A stretch of DNA of 64,000 nucleotides from Ruminiclostridium hungatei (GTDB lineage: Bacteria > Bacillota > Clostridia > Acetivibrionales > DSM-1351). The notes below the pieces were generated by a model that saw only the letters and a program-made list of their open reading frames with translations, was not told the origin of the DNA and ran no database searches. Numbering within the stretch: the first letter of the stretch is position 1; every line of letters begins with the position of its first letter. The position numbers and the translations under genes are program-made. Positions 54,598 to 62,093 of this stretch are shown piece after piece. The stretch is from assembly GCF_002051585.1 (NCBI RefSeq), contig NZ_MZGX01000006.1:62001-126000 (forward strand), given 5' to 3'.

Positions 54598-56409
54598 TTA
54601 TATCCTGTCTCTCTTCTCAAAATGCGTGTGGAGAAGTTCATGAGCCTTTTCTCCAAAAGGTTCGCCCAGGTAGGTCCTATACAGCTCCAGTATCTCCTTG
54701 TTTTCATGGGATTTTCTCAAGGTCTTGCTCCTGTCCTCCCGGTATATGGCTTCCCTGCGCTTTTTAACTATTTCATCATTCCCATGATGGTAGGGCTGTC
54801 CTCCTCCCGCTATACAGCCTCCGGGACAGGCCATTATCTCAATGGCGTGATAGTCCGCCCTCCCCTCCCGGATATCCTCAAGAATATGCCGGGCGTTGCC
54901 AAGTCCGCTTGCTATTCCAATATTCAGCTCCCGGTCTCCGATTTTTACCGTAGCCCTGCGTACTCCCTCCAGACCTCTCAGCTCTTCAAATTCTATTTTT
55001 TCCAGAGGGCTTCCGGTGATCCATTCCGAGGCAGTACGCAGGGCAGCCTCTATAACACCTCCTGCAGTTCCGAATATTACACCTGCTCCGGTGGTCTCTC
55101 CCAGCGGACTGTCAAATTCACTGTCAGGCAGCTTTATAAACTCTATGCCCGCCTCATGTATCATAGCTCCCAGTTCACGGGTGGTTATGGAAATATCCAC
55201 ATTGTTCCGTGAATCCTTTGTAAGCTCGGGCCGCTTTGCTTCGGCTTTCTTAGCTATACACGGCATTACCGACACCATGACTATCTTGTCAGGATCGATT
55301 CCCATCTTTTCCGCATAATAGGTTTTAGCGATGGTCCCCAGCATAATATGTGGTGACTTGCAGGTTGAAGGCACGTGTATGAGCTCCGGGAACTGCTGCT
55401 CGATAAACTTTACCCAGGCCGGACAGCAGTTTGTGAGAATTGGAAGGGTCTTATTGTTTTGAAGCCTGTATATCAGCTCGGAAGCCTCCTCCATAATTGT
55501 CAGGTCAGCTCCGAAATCGGTATCAAAAACAGCGTCGAAGCCCATGCGTTTAAGCGCTGTCACCATCTTTCCGGTAACGATTGTCCCGGCCTCCATGCCG
55601 AACAGTTCACCCAGCGCCACCCGTATGGCGGGTGCAGTCTGAACGATAACATACTTGTCCGGATCATTGATTGCTTCCCAAACCTTATCCGTATGATACA
55701 CCTCTGTAAGCGCCGCAGTTGGACAAACCTGCACGCATTGTCCGCAGTATGTGCAGGAGGATTCCACCATGGGTATGTTTGCAAACGGTCCTACAAAGGA
55801 GTTAAAGCCCCTGCCTATGCCTGAAAGAATCCCGCAGGTCTGCACCTCATTGCATGCAGTTTCACAGCGTCTGCAGTAGATACACTTATTTGCATCCTTT
55901 ACTATCGCATCGCTGGACATGTCCTTGGGATAGCTCATTCTCTCCCCTTCCCAACGTATTTCTCTTACATTCAGCTCCTTGGCAAGCGCCTGAAGCTCGC
56001 ATTCCACATTTTTAGGGCAGGTAAAACACTCATTGGGGTGGTTTGAGAGCAAAAGCTCCACTGCCGCTCTTCTTGCTATGATGGCTCTCCTGGTGTCCGT
56101 CCTCACAGCCATGCCCTCCGCCAGCTTTGTAACGCAGGAGGGCACCAGCCTGTTCCGGTTATTCCGCTGGTCCACCACTTCCACCATGCACACCCTGCAG
56201 GAGGCCGTCTTATTGTAAAGCTGCAGATCATGCAGGTCCAGATGGCACAGGGTCGGGATTTTAACACCTGCCCGGTGAGCGGCCTCCAAAATTGTCATGC
56301 CCTCCGCAACGGTAATTTCCTGGTCATTTATCCTTGCCTTAATTTTTTTTGTCTCAATACTGCTGTCAGCCTGCGGGCTTTTTTCACCCTTACCTATTTT
56401 TATACTCAC
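54598..56409 (-). CDS. hydA: [FeFe] hydrogenase catalytic subunit HydA
   Basis: The H-cluster subunit of an NAD-linked, probably electron-bifurcating HydABC hydrogenase; 603 residues. The order is an N-terminal [2Fe-2S] domain (CHLDLHDLQLYNKTASCRVC), a His/Cys [4Fe-4S] motif (HPNECFTCPKNVEC), two ferredoxin-type clusters (CIYCRRCETAC and CTYCGQCVQVCP) and the H-cluster domain with P1 TNCCPAW, P2 MPCIAKKAEAKRPE and P3 MACPGGCIAGGGQP. P1 is usually TSCCPxW; Asn for Ser is a mild deviation. All cluster cysteines are present. It is the last gene of the operon, 14 bp after hydB. It may oxidise or produce H2 with ferredoxin and NAD(H). Confidence 0.95.
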   Translation of the reverse strand: MSIKIGKGEKSPQADSSIETKKIKARINDQEITVAEGMTILEAAHRAGVKIPTLCHLDLHDLQLYNKTASCRVCMVEVVDQRNNRNRLVPSCVTKLAEGMAVRTDTRRAIIARRAAVELLLSNHPNECFTCPKNVECELQALAKELNVREIRWEGERMSYPKDMSSDAIVKDANKCIYCRRCETACNEVQTCGILSGIGRGFNSFVGPFANIPMVESSCTYCGQCVQVCPTAALTEVYHTDKVWEAINDPDKYVIVQTAPAIRVALGELFGMEAGTIVTGKMVTALKRMGFDAVFDTDFGADLTIMEEASELIYRLQNNKTLPILTNCCPAWVKFIEQQFPELIHVPSTCKSPHIMLGTIAKTYYAEKMGIDPDKIVMVSVMPCIAKKAEAKRPELTKDSRNNVDISITTRELGAMIHEAGIEFIKLPDSEFDSPLGETTGAGVIFGTAGGVIEAALRTASEWITGSPLEKIEFEELRGLEGVRRATVKIGDRELNIGIASGLGNARHILEDIREGRADYHAIEIMACPGGCIAGGGQPYHHGNDEIVKKRREAIYREDRSKTLRKSHENKEILELYRTYLGEPFGEKAHELLHTHFEKRDRI

Positions 56410-56423
56410 TCCACATACCTCCT

Positions 56424-58151
56424 TTATGGCTGCATACCAATCTTGTTTTTGAGAACATACCTGTCCTTCTCCTGAGACTTATCCCCATCCTTTATAAATT
56501 CCAGATATTCGTTCCAAAAGTATTTCATAGTACTCACCACAGGATTTGGAGCTGTCTGGCACAAGCCGCACAAGGCGCTGTCCTTTACAATATGGGCCAA
56601 CTGCTTTAAGGCATCCAGATCAGCCATGGTGGCATTTCCGGAGGTTATTTTATGAAGCATTTCAAACAGCCTTTTTGTTCCGATTCGTCCCGGGCCGCAC
56701 CGTCCGCAGGCTTCGTCCATGGTAAATTCCAGGTAGAACTTGGCTATATTGACCATGTTGTCATCCTCATCCATTACTATCATTCCACCGGAACCCATCA
56801 TTGTGCCGATTTTTAAAAGTCCGTCATAGTCTATGGGGGTATCCAGATTTTCCTCGGTAATTACACCGCCGGAGGGCCCCCCTGTCTGAACCGCCTTGAA
56901 TTTCTTTCCTCTGGGAATTCCTCCCCCTATATCAAATATGATTTCTCTTAAGGTAATTCCCATAGGTACTTCCACCAGGCCTACATTGTTTATTTTCCCT
57001 GCAAGAGCAAACACCTTCGTGCCCTTGCTTTTATCCGTTCCCATAGAAGCAAACCAGTCAGCACCCCGATTCATTATCACAGGAATATTTGCCAAGGTTT
57101 CCACGTTATTGACACAGGTAGGATAGCCCCAATAGCCTTCTTCAGCAGGATACGGCGGTTTGTAGTCAGGTTCCCCCCTTTTTCCCTCACAGGAATTTAT
57201 CAGGGCGGTTTCTTCTCCGCAGACAAAGGCACCGGCTCCATATTTTAGCCTGATATCAAAGCTGAAACCGGTGCCGAAAATATCTTCTCCCAGAAGGCCG
57301 CGCCCTCTTGCCTGGCCCAGTGCCCTGGTCAGCCGTTCAATAGCCAGGGGATATTCTGCCCGGATATACACTATTCCCTTTTGAGCGCCGATTGCATAGG
57401 CTCCTATGGCCATAGCCTCAATTACACTGTGAGGATCTCCCTCCAGAATGCTTCTGTCCATAAAGGCCCCCGGGTCGCCTTCGTCCGCATTGCATATGAT
57501 ATATTTTTCCCGGCTGTTCTGCCTGCCGGTTATCTCCCATTTGAGGCCTGTTGGGAAGCCTCCGCCTCCGCGCCCCCGGAGACCTGATTTTTTGACGGTA
57601 TCCACCACCTGGGCGGGAGACATTTGGGTAAGCGCCTTTCCAAGTGCCTGATAGCCGTCCATGGCTATATATTCACAAATATCCTCCGGATCAATAAGGC
57701 CGCAGTTTCTGAGTGCAACCCTTTGCTGCTTTTTGTAAAAACTCATTTCCTCCTGGGTATGAACCTTTTCCTTCTTTTGAGGATCTTCGTACAAAAGCCT
57801 TTCCACTCTGTTTCCCTTAACCAGATGCTGGTCTACAATATCCTTTGCATCCTTGGGCCCGACCCTTACATAGAAAACATTGTCGGGCTCTATTTTTACA
57901 ATGGGGCCCTGTTCACAAAAGCCAAAGCACCCGGTTCTCACAACCTGAACCTTATCTGTCAGGCCTCTGGCCTTTATAATGGTTTCCAGGTTTTTTACCA
58001 CCTTCAGGCTGTCACTGGCAAGGCAGCCGGTGCCTCCGCAGACCAGTATGTTTCTGTCTGTAAGGTCCGTATCCCGGTGCTGTCTGATCCTGACCTTTTC
58101 TGCCGCCTCCTGCCTAGCCCTGTTTAGCTCCTCCAGAGATTTTATCTGCAT
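56424..58151 (-). CDS. hydB: Hydrogenase flavin subunit HydB (NuoF-like)
   Basis: 575 residues from the ATG with AAGGAGG six bases upstream; a further 14 upstream codons were excluded. The order is a thioredoxin-like [2Fe-2S] domain (CGGTGCLAS, then RTGCFGFCEQGP), an NADH/FMN domain of NuoF type (LRGRGGGGFPTGLKW, CNADEGDPGAFMDR) and a [4Fe-4S] site (CGRCGPGRIGT). The protein ends soon after CGLCQTAPNP; the C-terminal double [4Fe-4S] ferredoxin-like extension of some HydB proteins (about 620 residues) is not seen here. It overlaps the 3' end of hydC by 38 bp. It is expected to exchange electrons with NAD(H) through FMN. Confidence 0.93.
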   Translation of the reverse strand: MQIKSLEELNRARQEAAEKVRIRQHRDTDLTDRNILVCGGTGCLASDSLKVVKNLETIIKARGLTDKVQVVRTGCFGFCEQGPIVKIEPDNVFYVRVGPKDAKDIVDQHLVKGNRVERLLYEDPQKKEKVHTQEEMSFYKKQQRVALRNCGLIDPEDICEYIAMDGYQALGKALTQMSPAQVVDTVKKSGLRGRGGGGFPTGLKWEITGRQNSREKYIICNADEGDPGAFMDRSILEGDPHSVIEAMAIGAYAIGAQKGIVYIRAEYPLAIERLTRALGQARGRGLLGEDIFGTGFSFDIRLKYGAGAFVCGEETALINSCEGKRGEPDYKPPYPAEEGYWGYPTCVNNVETLANIPVIMNRGADWFASMGTDKSKGTKVFALAGKINNVGLVEVPMGITLREIIFDIGGGIPRGKKFKAVQTGGPSGGVITEENLDTPIDYDGLLKIGTMMGSGGMIVMDEDDNMVNIAKFYLEFTMDEACGRCGPGRIGTKRLFEMLHKITSGNATMADLDALKQLAHIVKDSALCGLCQTAPNPVVSTMKYFWNEYLEFIKDGDKSQEKDRYVLKNKIGMQP

Positions 58152-58686
58152 GCTGTACCTCCTTTGTCCGGTATAAATCCAGAATTCCTTCAATGTCTTC
58201 CACCTTCACCCTTCCGAAAACCTTACCGTCAACCATGACAACAGGTGCCAGGCCGCAGGCGCCTATGCACCTTACATCCTTTATGGTAAAGAGTCCGTCT
58301 TTAGTGGTTTCATTGGCTCCAATGCACAGCTTTTCCTTAAAGCCTTCGATTATTTTGTCGGCACCCCTGACAAAGCAGGCCGTTCCCATACATACACTGA
58401 TAGTATGCTTTCCTCCGGGTTTTGTACTGAAATAGGAATAAAAGCTGACCACGCCGAAGACCTCCGCTCCGGGGATACCCAGCTTCCTGGCAATATAAAG
58501 CTGTACCTCCCTGGGCAGGTAGCCGAAAATATGCTGTGCCCTGTGGAGAATTTCTATAAGTGCACCCTTTGTGGTCTCCAGGCTTTCAATGAATCCGTCA
58601 AGCTCCTGATACTTTTCCTGGGGAAAAGTATCTCCCACAGGCTTCATGACATCAATTTCCTGAGGCTTAGTAATTTCAATCACCAA
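58114..58686 (-). CDS. hydC: Hydrogenase subunit HydC (NuoE-like)
   Basis: About 190 residues with a thioredoxin-like [2Fe-2S] fold: the four cysteines appear in CMGTACFVRG and in CIGACGLAP. The helical N-terminal part (ALIEILHRAQHIFGYLPREV) is typical of NuoE-like proteins. It is the first gene of hydCBA and overlaps hydB. The start is uncertain: TTG at 58686, GTG next to it, or ATG 13 codons in (AGGAAA upstream) are all possible, and the last would give a more usual length near 177. A solo repeat end lies about 75 bp upstream and no clear promoter was found. Confidence 0.92.
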   Translation of the reverse strand: MVIEITKPQEIDVMKPVGDTFPQEKYQELDGFIESLETTKGALIEILHRAQHIFGYLPREVQLYIARKLGIPGAEVFGVVSFYSYFSTKPGGKHTISVCMGTACFVRGADKIIEGFKEKLCIGANETTKDGLFTIKDVRCIGACGLAPVVMVDGKVFGRVKVEDIEGILDLYRTKEVQHADKISGGAKQG

Positions 58687-58761
58687 CTTTCCATGTATTT
58701 GGAATCAATCTATGTATTCCATTTATAACATTCCAAGGAAATTGGCGTTTAATACCTAAAA

Positions 58762-58787
58762 ATTAAATTAAGCTGTAGTGCCGGTTG
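58762..58787. repeat. Solo end of the inverted-repeat element family
   Basis: AATTAAATTAAGCTGTAGTG followed by CCGGTT matches the ends of copies A-E, but I find no partner end within several hundred bases. It lies upstream of hydC. The rest of the 58.7-59.0 kb gap holds only the promoter for the secreted protein gene. Confidence 0.55.
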
Positions 58788-58910
58788 GGAAGGCATACAA
58801 TCAGAAAAAGTTTATGTGAGAAGAATACAATTCCTGGAATAGATAAAAAATTTGTTTTTTGCCAGCCATTATATACAAAAAAGGACATAAAAATTATACA
58901 CATGTACAGT

Positions 58911-58939
58911 TTTACATAAACTGTAAAATATGGCATAAT
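58911..58939 (+). promoter_or_regulatory. Promoter of the secreted protein gene, with inverted repeat
   Basis: TTTACA-17-CATAAT, five of six matches in each box, lies about 100 bp upstream of the ATG at 59038. A perfect inverted repeat, ACAGTTT-5-AAACTGT (58906-58924), covers the -35 and could be an operator. Confidence 0.55.
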
Positions 58940-59037
58940 AACGGTGATACCTCTATGTAGAATATCCCAAAAAGAAGAGCAAAAAGGCAAATCTGAAATA
59001 GCTTCATATTATTAAAAGAAAAAGGAGGATTCATTAA

Positions 59038-59571
59038 ATGAATACTTATAAAGTCAAGAAATTTTTTGGAGGTAAAACAGCCATAGGTAGATGCTGTATT
59101 GCAATCCTGCTGCTGGCTACACTACTGATACCCTCAATACCTGTAAACGCTGCTGCAGGTGACTACCTGACGGATATTGTAAACTCACCGCTTCAACAGA
59201 GTGTGAGGCTGGCAGAGCCTTCACCTGCGGCTCCTGGAGGACGAGGATACACGGAACCGCTAAAGGTGTGCGCACTAAACTCCCAAGGCAGACCATTAAT
59301 TAATTTTCCGGTTACATTTGAAGATATCACTAAACACCCCTATATAACAGTCGTTATGCCGGGAACCAATCAGAGTAAGATAACAGTTTATACTGACAAC
59401 AACGGAATAGCTTCGGCAGTCAGTACCAATCCAAATTTTATTGGAAAAGGGTTTCAGATATACTCAAGTTTTCCTGGCATACGGCAGACAATTCAGATAA
59501 AGGCAAGTGCTCCCGGCATGAATTCAATAATTTTTTCAATTACAGTATCCACGTACTTATACCCATACTAA
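59038..59571 (+). CDS. Secreted protein with one Ig-like (Big_1-type) domain
   Basis: A 177-residue protein with a clear signal peptide (hydrophobic core CCIAILLLATLLIPSIP, probable cleavage after VNA). The mature part resembles one bacterial Ig-like domain of the Big_1/invasin type: EPLKVCALNSQGRPLINFPV, then FEDI, ITVYTDNNGIASA and a Tyr-rich last strand. It has no anchor, sortase signal or dockerin, so it is presumably released or binds another surface protein. The ATG has AAGGAGG upstream. It is monocistronic between a good promoter and a terminator. The function is unknown. Confidence 0.82.
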   Translation: MNTYKVKKFFGGKTAIGRCCIAILLLATLLIPSIPVNAAAGDYLTDIVNSPLQQSVRLAEPSPAAPGGRGYTEPLKVCALNSQGRPLINFPVTFEDITKHPYITVVMPGTNQSKITVYTDNNGIASAVSTNPNFIGKGFQIYSSFPGIRQTIQIKASAPGMNSIIFSITVSTYLYPY

Positions 59572-59667
59572 AGAATAAGTAATTATGTATGAGTTCTGAA
59601 AAATCAGTTCATATCAGAGGTATCACCATAGATAAATACAGTCTGTCAAAATCAAGTGGTAAAGTAC

Positions 59668-59705
59668 AAATAACCGGATGCCAAAATTCCGACATCCGGT
59701 TATTT
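59668..59705 (+). terminator. Strong hairpin after the secreted protein gene
   Basis: A perfect 13-bp stem (AAATAACCGGATG / CATCCGGTTATTT) with a 12-base loop, 97 bp past the stop codon. It may serve the convergent coiled-coil gene as well. Its core CCGGATG/CATCCGG is the same as that of the hairpin after rnz (7202-7236). Confidence 0.7.
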
Positions 59706-59781
59706 AAAAAATATATTATCCCTGGCTTTAAACAAAATTCGGGAAAACTACCCCTTTTGATAGTACCAAGCCGCCAAACTG

Positions 59782-60369
59782 CTATAATACCACATTTATG
59801 TGCTTTCTAGGTTTATTTTTCCTGCTGTTTCTTTTGGCCAAGGCCTGTTCATTTTCTTCCTTTATACGGTTGTTTTTCCTTCTGACTGCAACCCTTGCGG
59901 CGGCAATGCCAAACTCCACGGATTCTTTGAGCTCTTTGCCCACTTCTTCAGCTTTAGAGGAGGTATTTGAAGCATGCATTTTTCCTTTGGCCGAGAGCAG
60001 CTTGCCGAAGCTGTAGCAGTTAAGGGTATCTTCATGCCTTGCCAGAACCAATCCTTTCTCATGCAGGTTCCTTGCAGTAACTTCCTCCCTTTCAAGCCTT
60101 TCCAGCTCCAGTCTCCTGGCAGTATTCTCGTATGCCCTTGCCTGGATATCACGGTCATATTCTCTTAATTTATTTATAGACTCTTTTATGTCATTTTCTC
60201 CTTTGGAACTATCCCACACGCTGCCCATGCAGCATGTACCGGTTGGGTTCCGGCCGCTCTGGCCGTTTTTGCCGTCCAAACCCTGGCCGTTCTGCCGGAA
60301 TACACCGTAAAGCTTATTCGGCTGCATCAAAGATATGATATTATTGTGGATTTTCTGATTTATATTCAT
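59782..60369 (-). CDS. Unrecognised coiled-coil protein
   Basis: 195 residues, soluble, not recognised. The N-terminal 60 residues are Gly/Asn rich with a Cys pair (TGTCCMGS). From about residue 62 the chain is highly charged and helical (KESINKLREYDRDIQARAYE, RRLELERLEREEVTARN), then a less charged stretch (GKLLSAKGKMHASN), and a very basic C-terminal tail (NRIKEENEQALAKRNSRKNK). The basic tail could contact nucleic acid or membrane. The ATG has GGAGAG upstream, so the gene is probably real. It is monocistronic, convergent with the secreted-protein gene and next to repeat copy C. Confidence 0.65.
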   Translation of the reverse strand: MNINQKIHNNIISLMQPNKLYGVFRQNGQGLDGKNGQSGRNPTGTCCMGSVWDSSKGENDIKESINKLREYDRDIQARAYENTARRLELERLEREEVTARNLHEKGLVLARHEDTLNCYSFGKLLSAKGKMHASNTSSKAEEVGKELKESVEFGIAAARVAVRRKNNRIKEENEQALAKRNSRKNKPRKHINVVL

Positions 60370-60450
60370 AATACTATCTCTCCAATACCAGTGTCCCGAA
60401 AGACATAGAAATCTTAAGGTCTTTTAGTAAATATCGGAAAAAACAGCAAA

Positions 60451-60781
60451 TAATTTAACCTATAATGCTAATTAAAAATGTGTGGTAACAGTCAGAAAAT
60501 GCTACTCACTCCCGGACGAGCCTCAAATAAATGCTTGTATATAACGCTTTTGGCGAAATTGTATACCTTATTTTAGCCGTCGCAGCAACTCGACCATCCA
60601 GGTCTCCAGGGCTGCTTAAATTGACATCCTGTCAATTTAACTGCCAAAACAGCATGCTGTAAGCCCACAATTTCAGCGAAAAGCTTTTAATCATACTGCG
60701 CATTTCTTTAAAGTCGTCCTCACGTGACTTGCAAACTTGTCTCTTAAAGACTTTATTAACTAGCACGACAGGTTAATTTAA
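60451..60781. mobile_element. Inverted-repeat element, copy C (longest, ~331 bp)
   Basis: The ends read TAATTTAACCTATAATGCTA and, on the other strand, TTAAATTAACCTGTCGTGC. It contains both arms of copy A (GTGGTAACAGTCAGAAAATG and GACTTGCAAACTTGTCTC) plus a middle with GTCGCAGCAACTCGACCATC, then CAGGTCTC, shared with copy B. It may be closest to the full-length form. It ends 14 bp past the stop codon of the small WYL-like gene. No coding sequence of note is inside. Confidence 0.78.
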
Positions 60782-60795
60782 GTAGTTTTATACTG

Positions 60796-61020
60796 CTATT
60801 CCGCCATCCGCATAGGTCTGCTGACGGCAAAGCCGGCAGACAGGATGTTTTCAATCTTGAACACCCTGTTCTGCTTTCTTAAAAGGCAAAAGGCCTTTAC
60901 ATTTCCACGGTCAATAGCAAAAACCTTGATGTTTCTCTCAGTAATCTCATTATTCTTTAAATAGATAATATTTATAATCCTGTTTCTCTCCAGAGAGGCT
61001 TTAAGAAAATATTCAACCAT
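60796..61020 (-). CDS. Small WYL-like protein under LexA-type promoter
   Basis: 74 residues from the ATG preceded by AGGTGA. The sequence resembles an isolated WYL domain (the ligand-sensing domain often fused to a DNA-binding domain): INIIYLKNNEITERNIKVFA followed by a strand with RGNVKAFCLLRKQNRVFKIE. No helix-turn-helix is present. Its promoter is occupied by a perfect LexA-type box, so it is probably induced by DNA damage. WYL domains are known in regulators of DNA-damage and phage-defence genes, but a free-standing SOS-controlled one is unusual in my experience. Repeat copy C follows 15 bp after the stop codon. Confidence 0.65.
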   Translation of the reverse strand: MVEYFLKASLERNRIINIIYLKNNEITERNIKVFAIDRGNVKAFCLLRKQNRVFKIENILSAGFAVSRPMRMAE

Positions 61021-61050
61021 ACATATCACCTGTTTAACTATGATATATAT

Positions 61051-61079
61051 ATAATATACCGAACATATGTTCGTGTCAA
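61051..61079 (-). promoter_or_regulatory. LexA (SOS) box inside a consensus promoter
   Basis: On the minus strand TTGACA (61074-61079), 17 bp, TATTAT (61051-61056). The 17-bp spacer begins with CGAACATATGTTCG (61060-61073), a perfect palindrome matching the Bacillota LexA consensus CGAAC-N4-GTTCG. The -10 lies about 30 bp upstream of the small WYL-like gene. Confidence 0.85.
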
Positions 61080-61089
61080 CGATATTTTT

Positions 61090-61845
61090 CTAGCCTACGG
61101 GAGCCAGCAGAATCCGGCCCGTTCCCCGGTATACATTTACAAACCCTTCTCCTGAAACAGCGGAACCCAATAGACTCTTGCTGGATTTTTCCACCCTGAA
61201 ATCCAGGGTATCCGACCAGGCTATGGCATAATTTCCGTCAATTCTGACCTCGTCATTCTGGAGCACGAACTCTATCAGCTCATTCCTGGGAACAGGGCTT
61301 TCAAGTACTGCAACACCCGCTCCCCTGAGGCAAAGATTGAACAGGCCCTCCTTCCCCAGCACCGCCGAAGAAAAATTCGACCTGGCTACAACAGACTGTT
61401 GAATTCTGGATTCACAAGCCAGAAACAAGCCGTCATCCAATACCATACCGCCCCATTCGGAGACCTCCTCCAGAAGTATATGCTTGTAAGTGGGCTCCAG
61501 CATCAGCAGGCCGTTACCCTGATATTTGGGTTTGATTGCCGATTCCTTCGTCACTTTTGAAGACAAGGCTTTTCCCAGAAGGTCACCCAGTCCCTTTACA
61601 TCGGCTGCCATAGCCACGGCACCTGCCGTCCACTGCATTGCTCCCGCACTTATTGTATATGCACTGTTGTTGAGTTCTATAAGGACCTGTCTCTTTCTGA
61701 CATTCATCTGGGATGCGTAATACATTGCCATGGCATTTCCTGTGTCAACGCTTATATCCTTTTTATATTCAAGGACCTTGACCTCACCCCTGGTTTCAAT
61801 GATTTCAATGTTTTTATTCTCAAATAGATTCTTGCATGTAACCAT
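61090..61845 (-). CDS. AIM24 family protein
   Basis: About 251 residues resembling the AIM24/TIGR00266 family, a beta-rich fold of unknown biochemical role. Typical parts are KRQVLIELNNSAYTISAGAM, TAGAVAMAADVKG, and the C-terminal VSGEGFVNVYRGTGRILLAP. The start is the ATG with GGGGGA upstream; an open frame of seven codons before it was excluded. It ends just upstream of the LexA-type promoter of the small WYL-like gene and is probably transcribed alone. No catalytic residues can be assigned. Confidence 0.85.
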   Translation of the reverse strand: MVTCKNLFENKNIEIIETRGEVKVLEYKKDISVDTGNAMAMYYASQMNVRKRQVLIELNNSAYTISAGAMQWTAGAVAMAADVKGLGDLLGKALSSKVTKESAIKPKYQGNGLLMLEPTYKHILLEEVSEWGGMVLDDGLFLACESRIQQSVVARSNFSSAVLGKEGLFNLCLRGAGVAVLESPVPRNELIEFVLQNDEVRIDGNYAIAWSDTLDFRVEKSSKSLLGSAVSGEGFVNVYRGTGRILLAPVG

Positions 61846-61883
61846 TGTTTTCCCCCATCCTTCCATTTTTCAGTATTTATACG

Positions 61884-62003
61884 ATTTAACCCGCACTATG
61901 AGTTAAATTAACCTGTTGTGCCAGTTAATTTAACAGATAAGTCTACATATCCCGGGAGGACGGCTTTCTGTCTGTTTTAAGCCGGTACGACAAGTTAATT
62001 TAA
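61884..62003. mobile_element. Inverted-repeat element, copy D, with an abutting extra end
   Basis: Copy D proper spans about 61903-62003 with ends TTAAATTAACCTGTTGTGCC and, on the other strand, TTAAATTAACTTGTCGTACC. It is internally deleted but keeps CCCGGGAGGACGGCTTT. Directly left of it, 61884-61910 is an oppositely facing end (other strand: TTAACTCATAGTGCGGGTTA) sharing the TTAAATTAA. Two ends meeting at this sequence hint at a TTAA-like target preference. Confidence 0.65.
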
Positions 62004-62093
62004 TACTATTATATATACTTTCAAGGTCAAATAAAACAGCTTTTTGTATAATTTATCCAGCCGCCGGGTATGAATGTGCTTTCTATATAATAA

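Noticed and set aside
54598-58686. Hydrogenase operon as dedicated electron source of the dehydratase array
   Set aside because: It is separated from the array by a regulator, an exporter pair, a radical SAM unit, a terminator and a repeat element, and HydABC operons are common in Clostridia. Proximity alone is not evidence.
58763-58990. Minus-strand frame of 75 codons between hydC and the secreted protein gene
   Set aside because: It has no ribosome site, starts over the plus-strand promoter of the next gene and ends in a repeat end; its composition is that of A+T-rich intergenic DNA.
59589-59810. Plus-strand frame of 73 codons after the secreted protein gene
   Set aside because: It runs through a strong terminator hairpin and into the end of the convergent coiled-coil gene, without a ribosome site.
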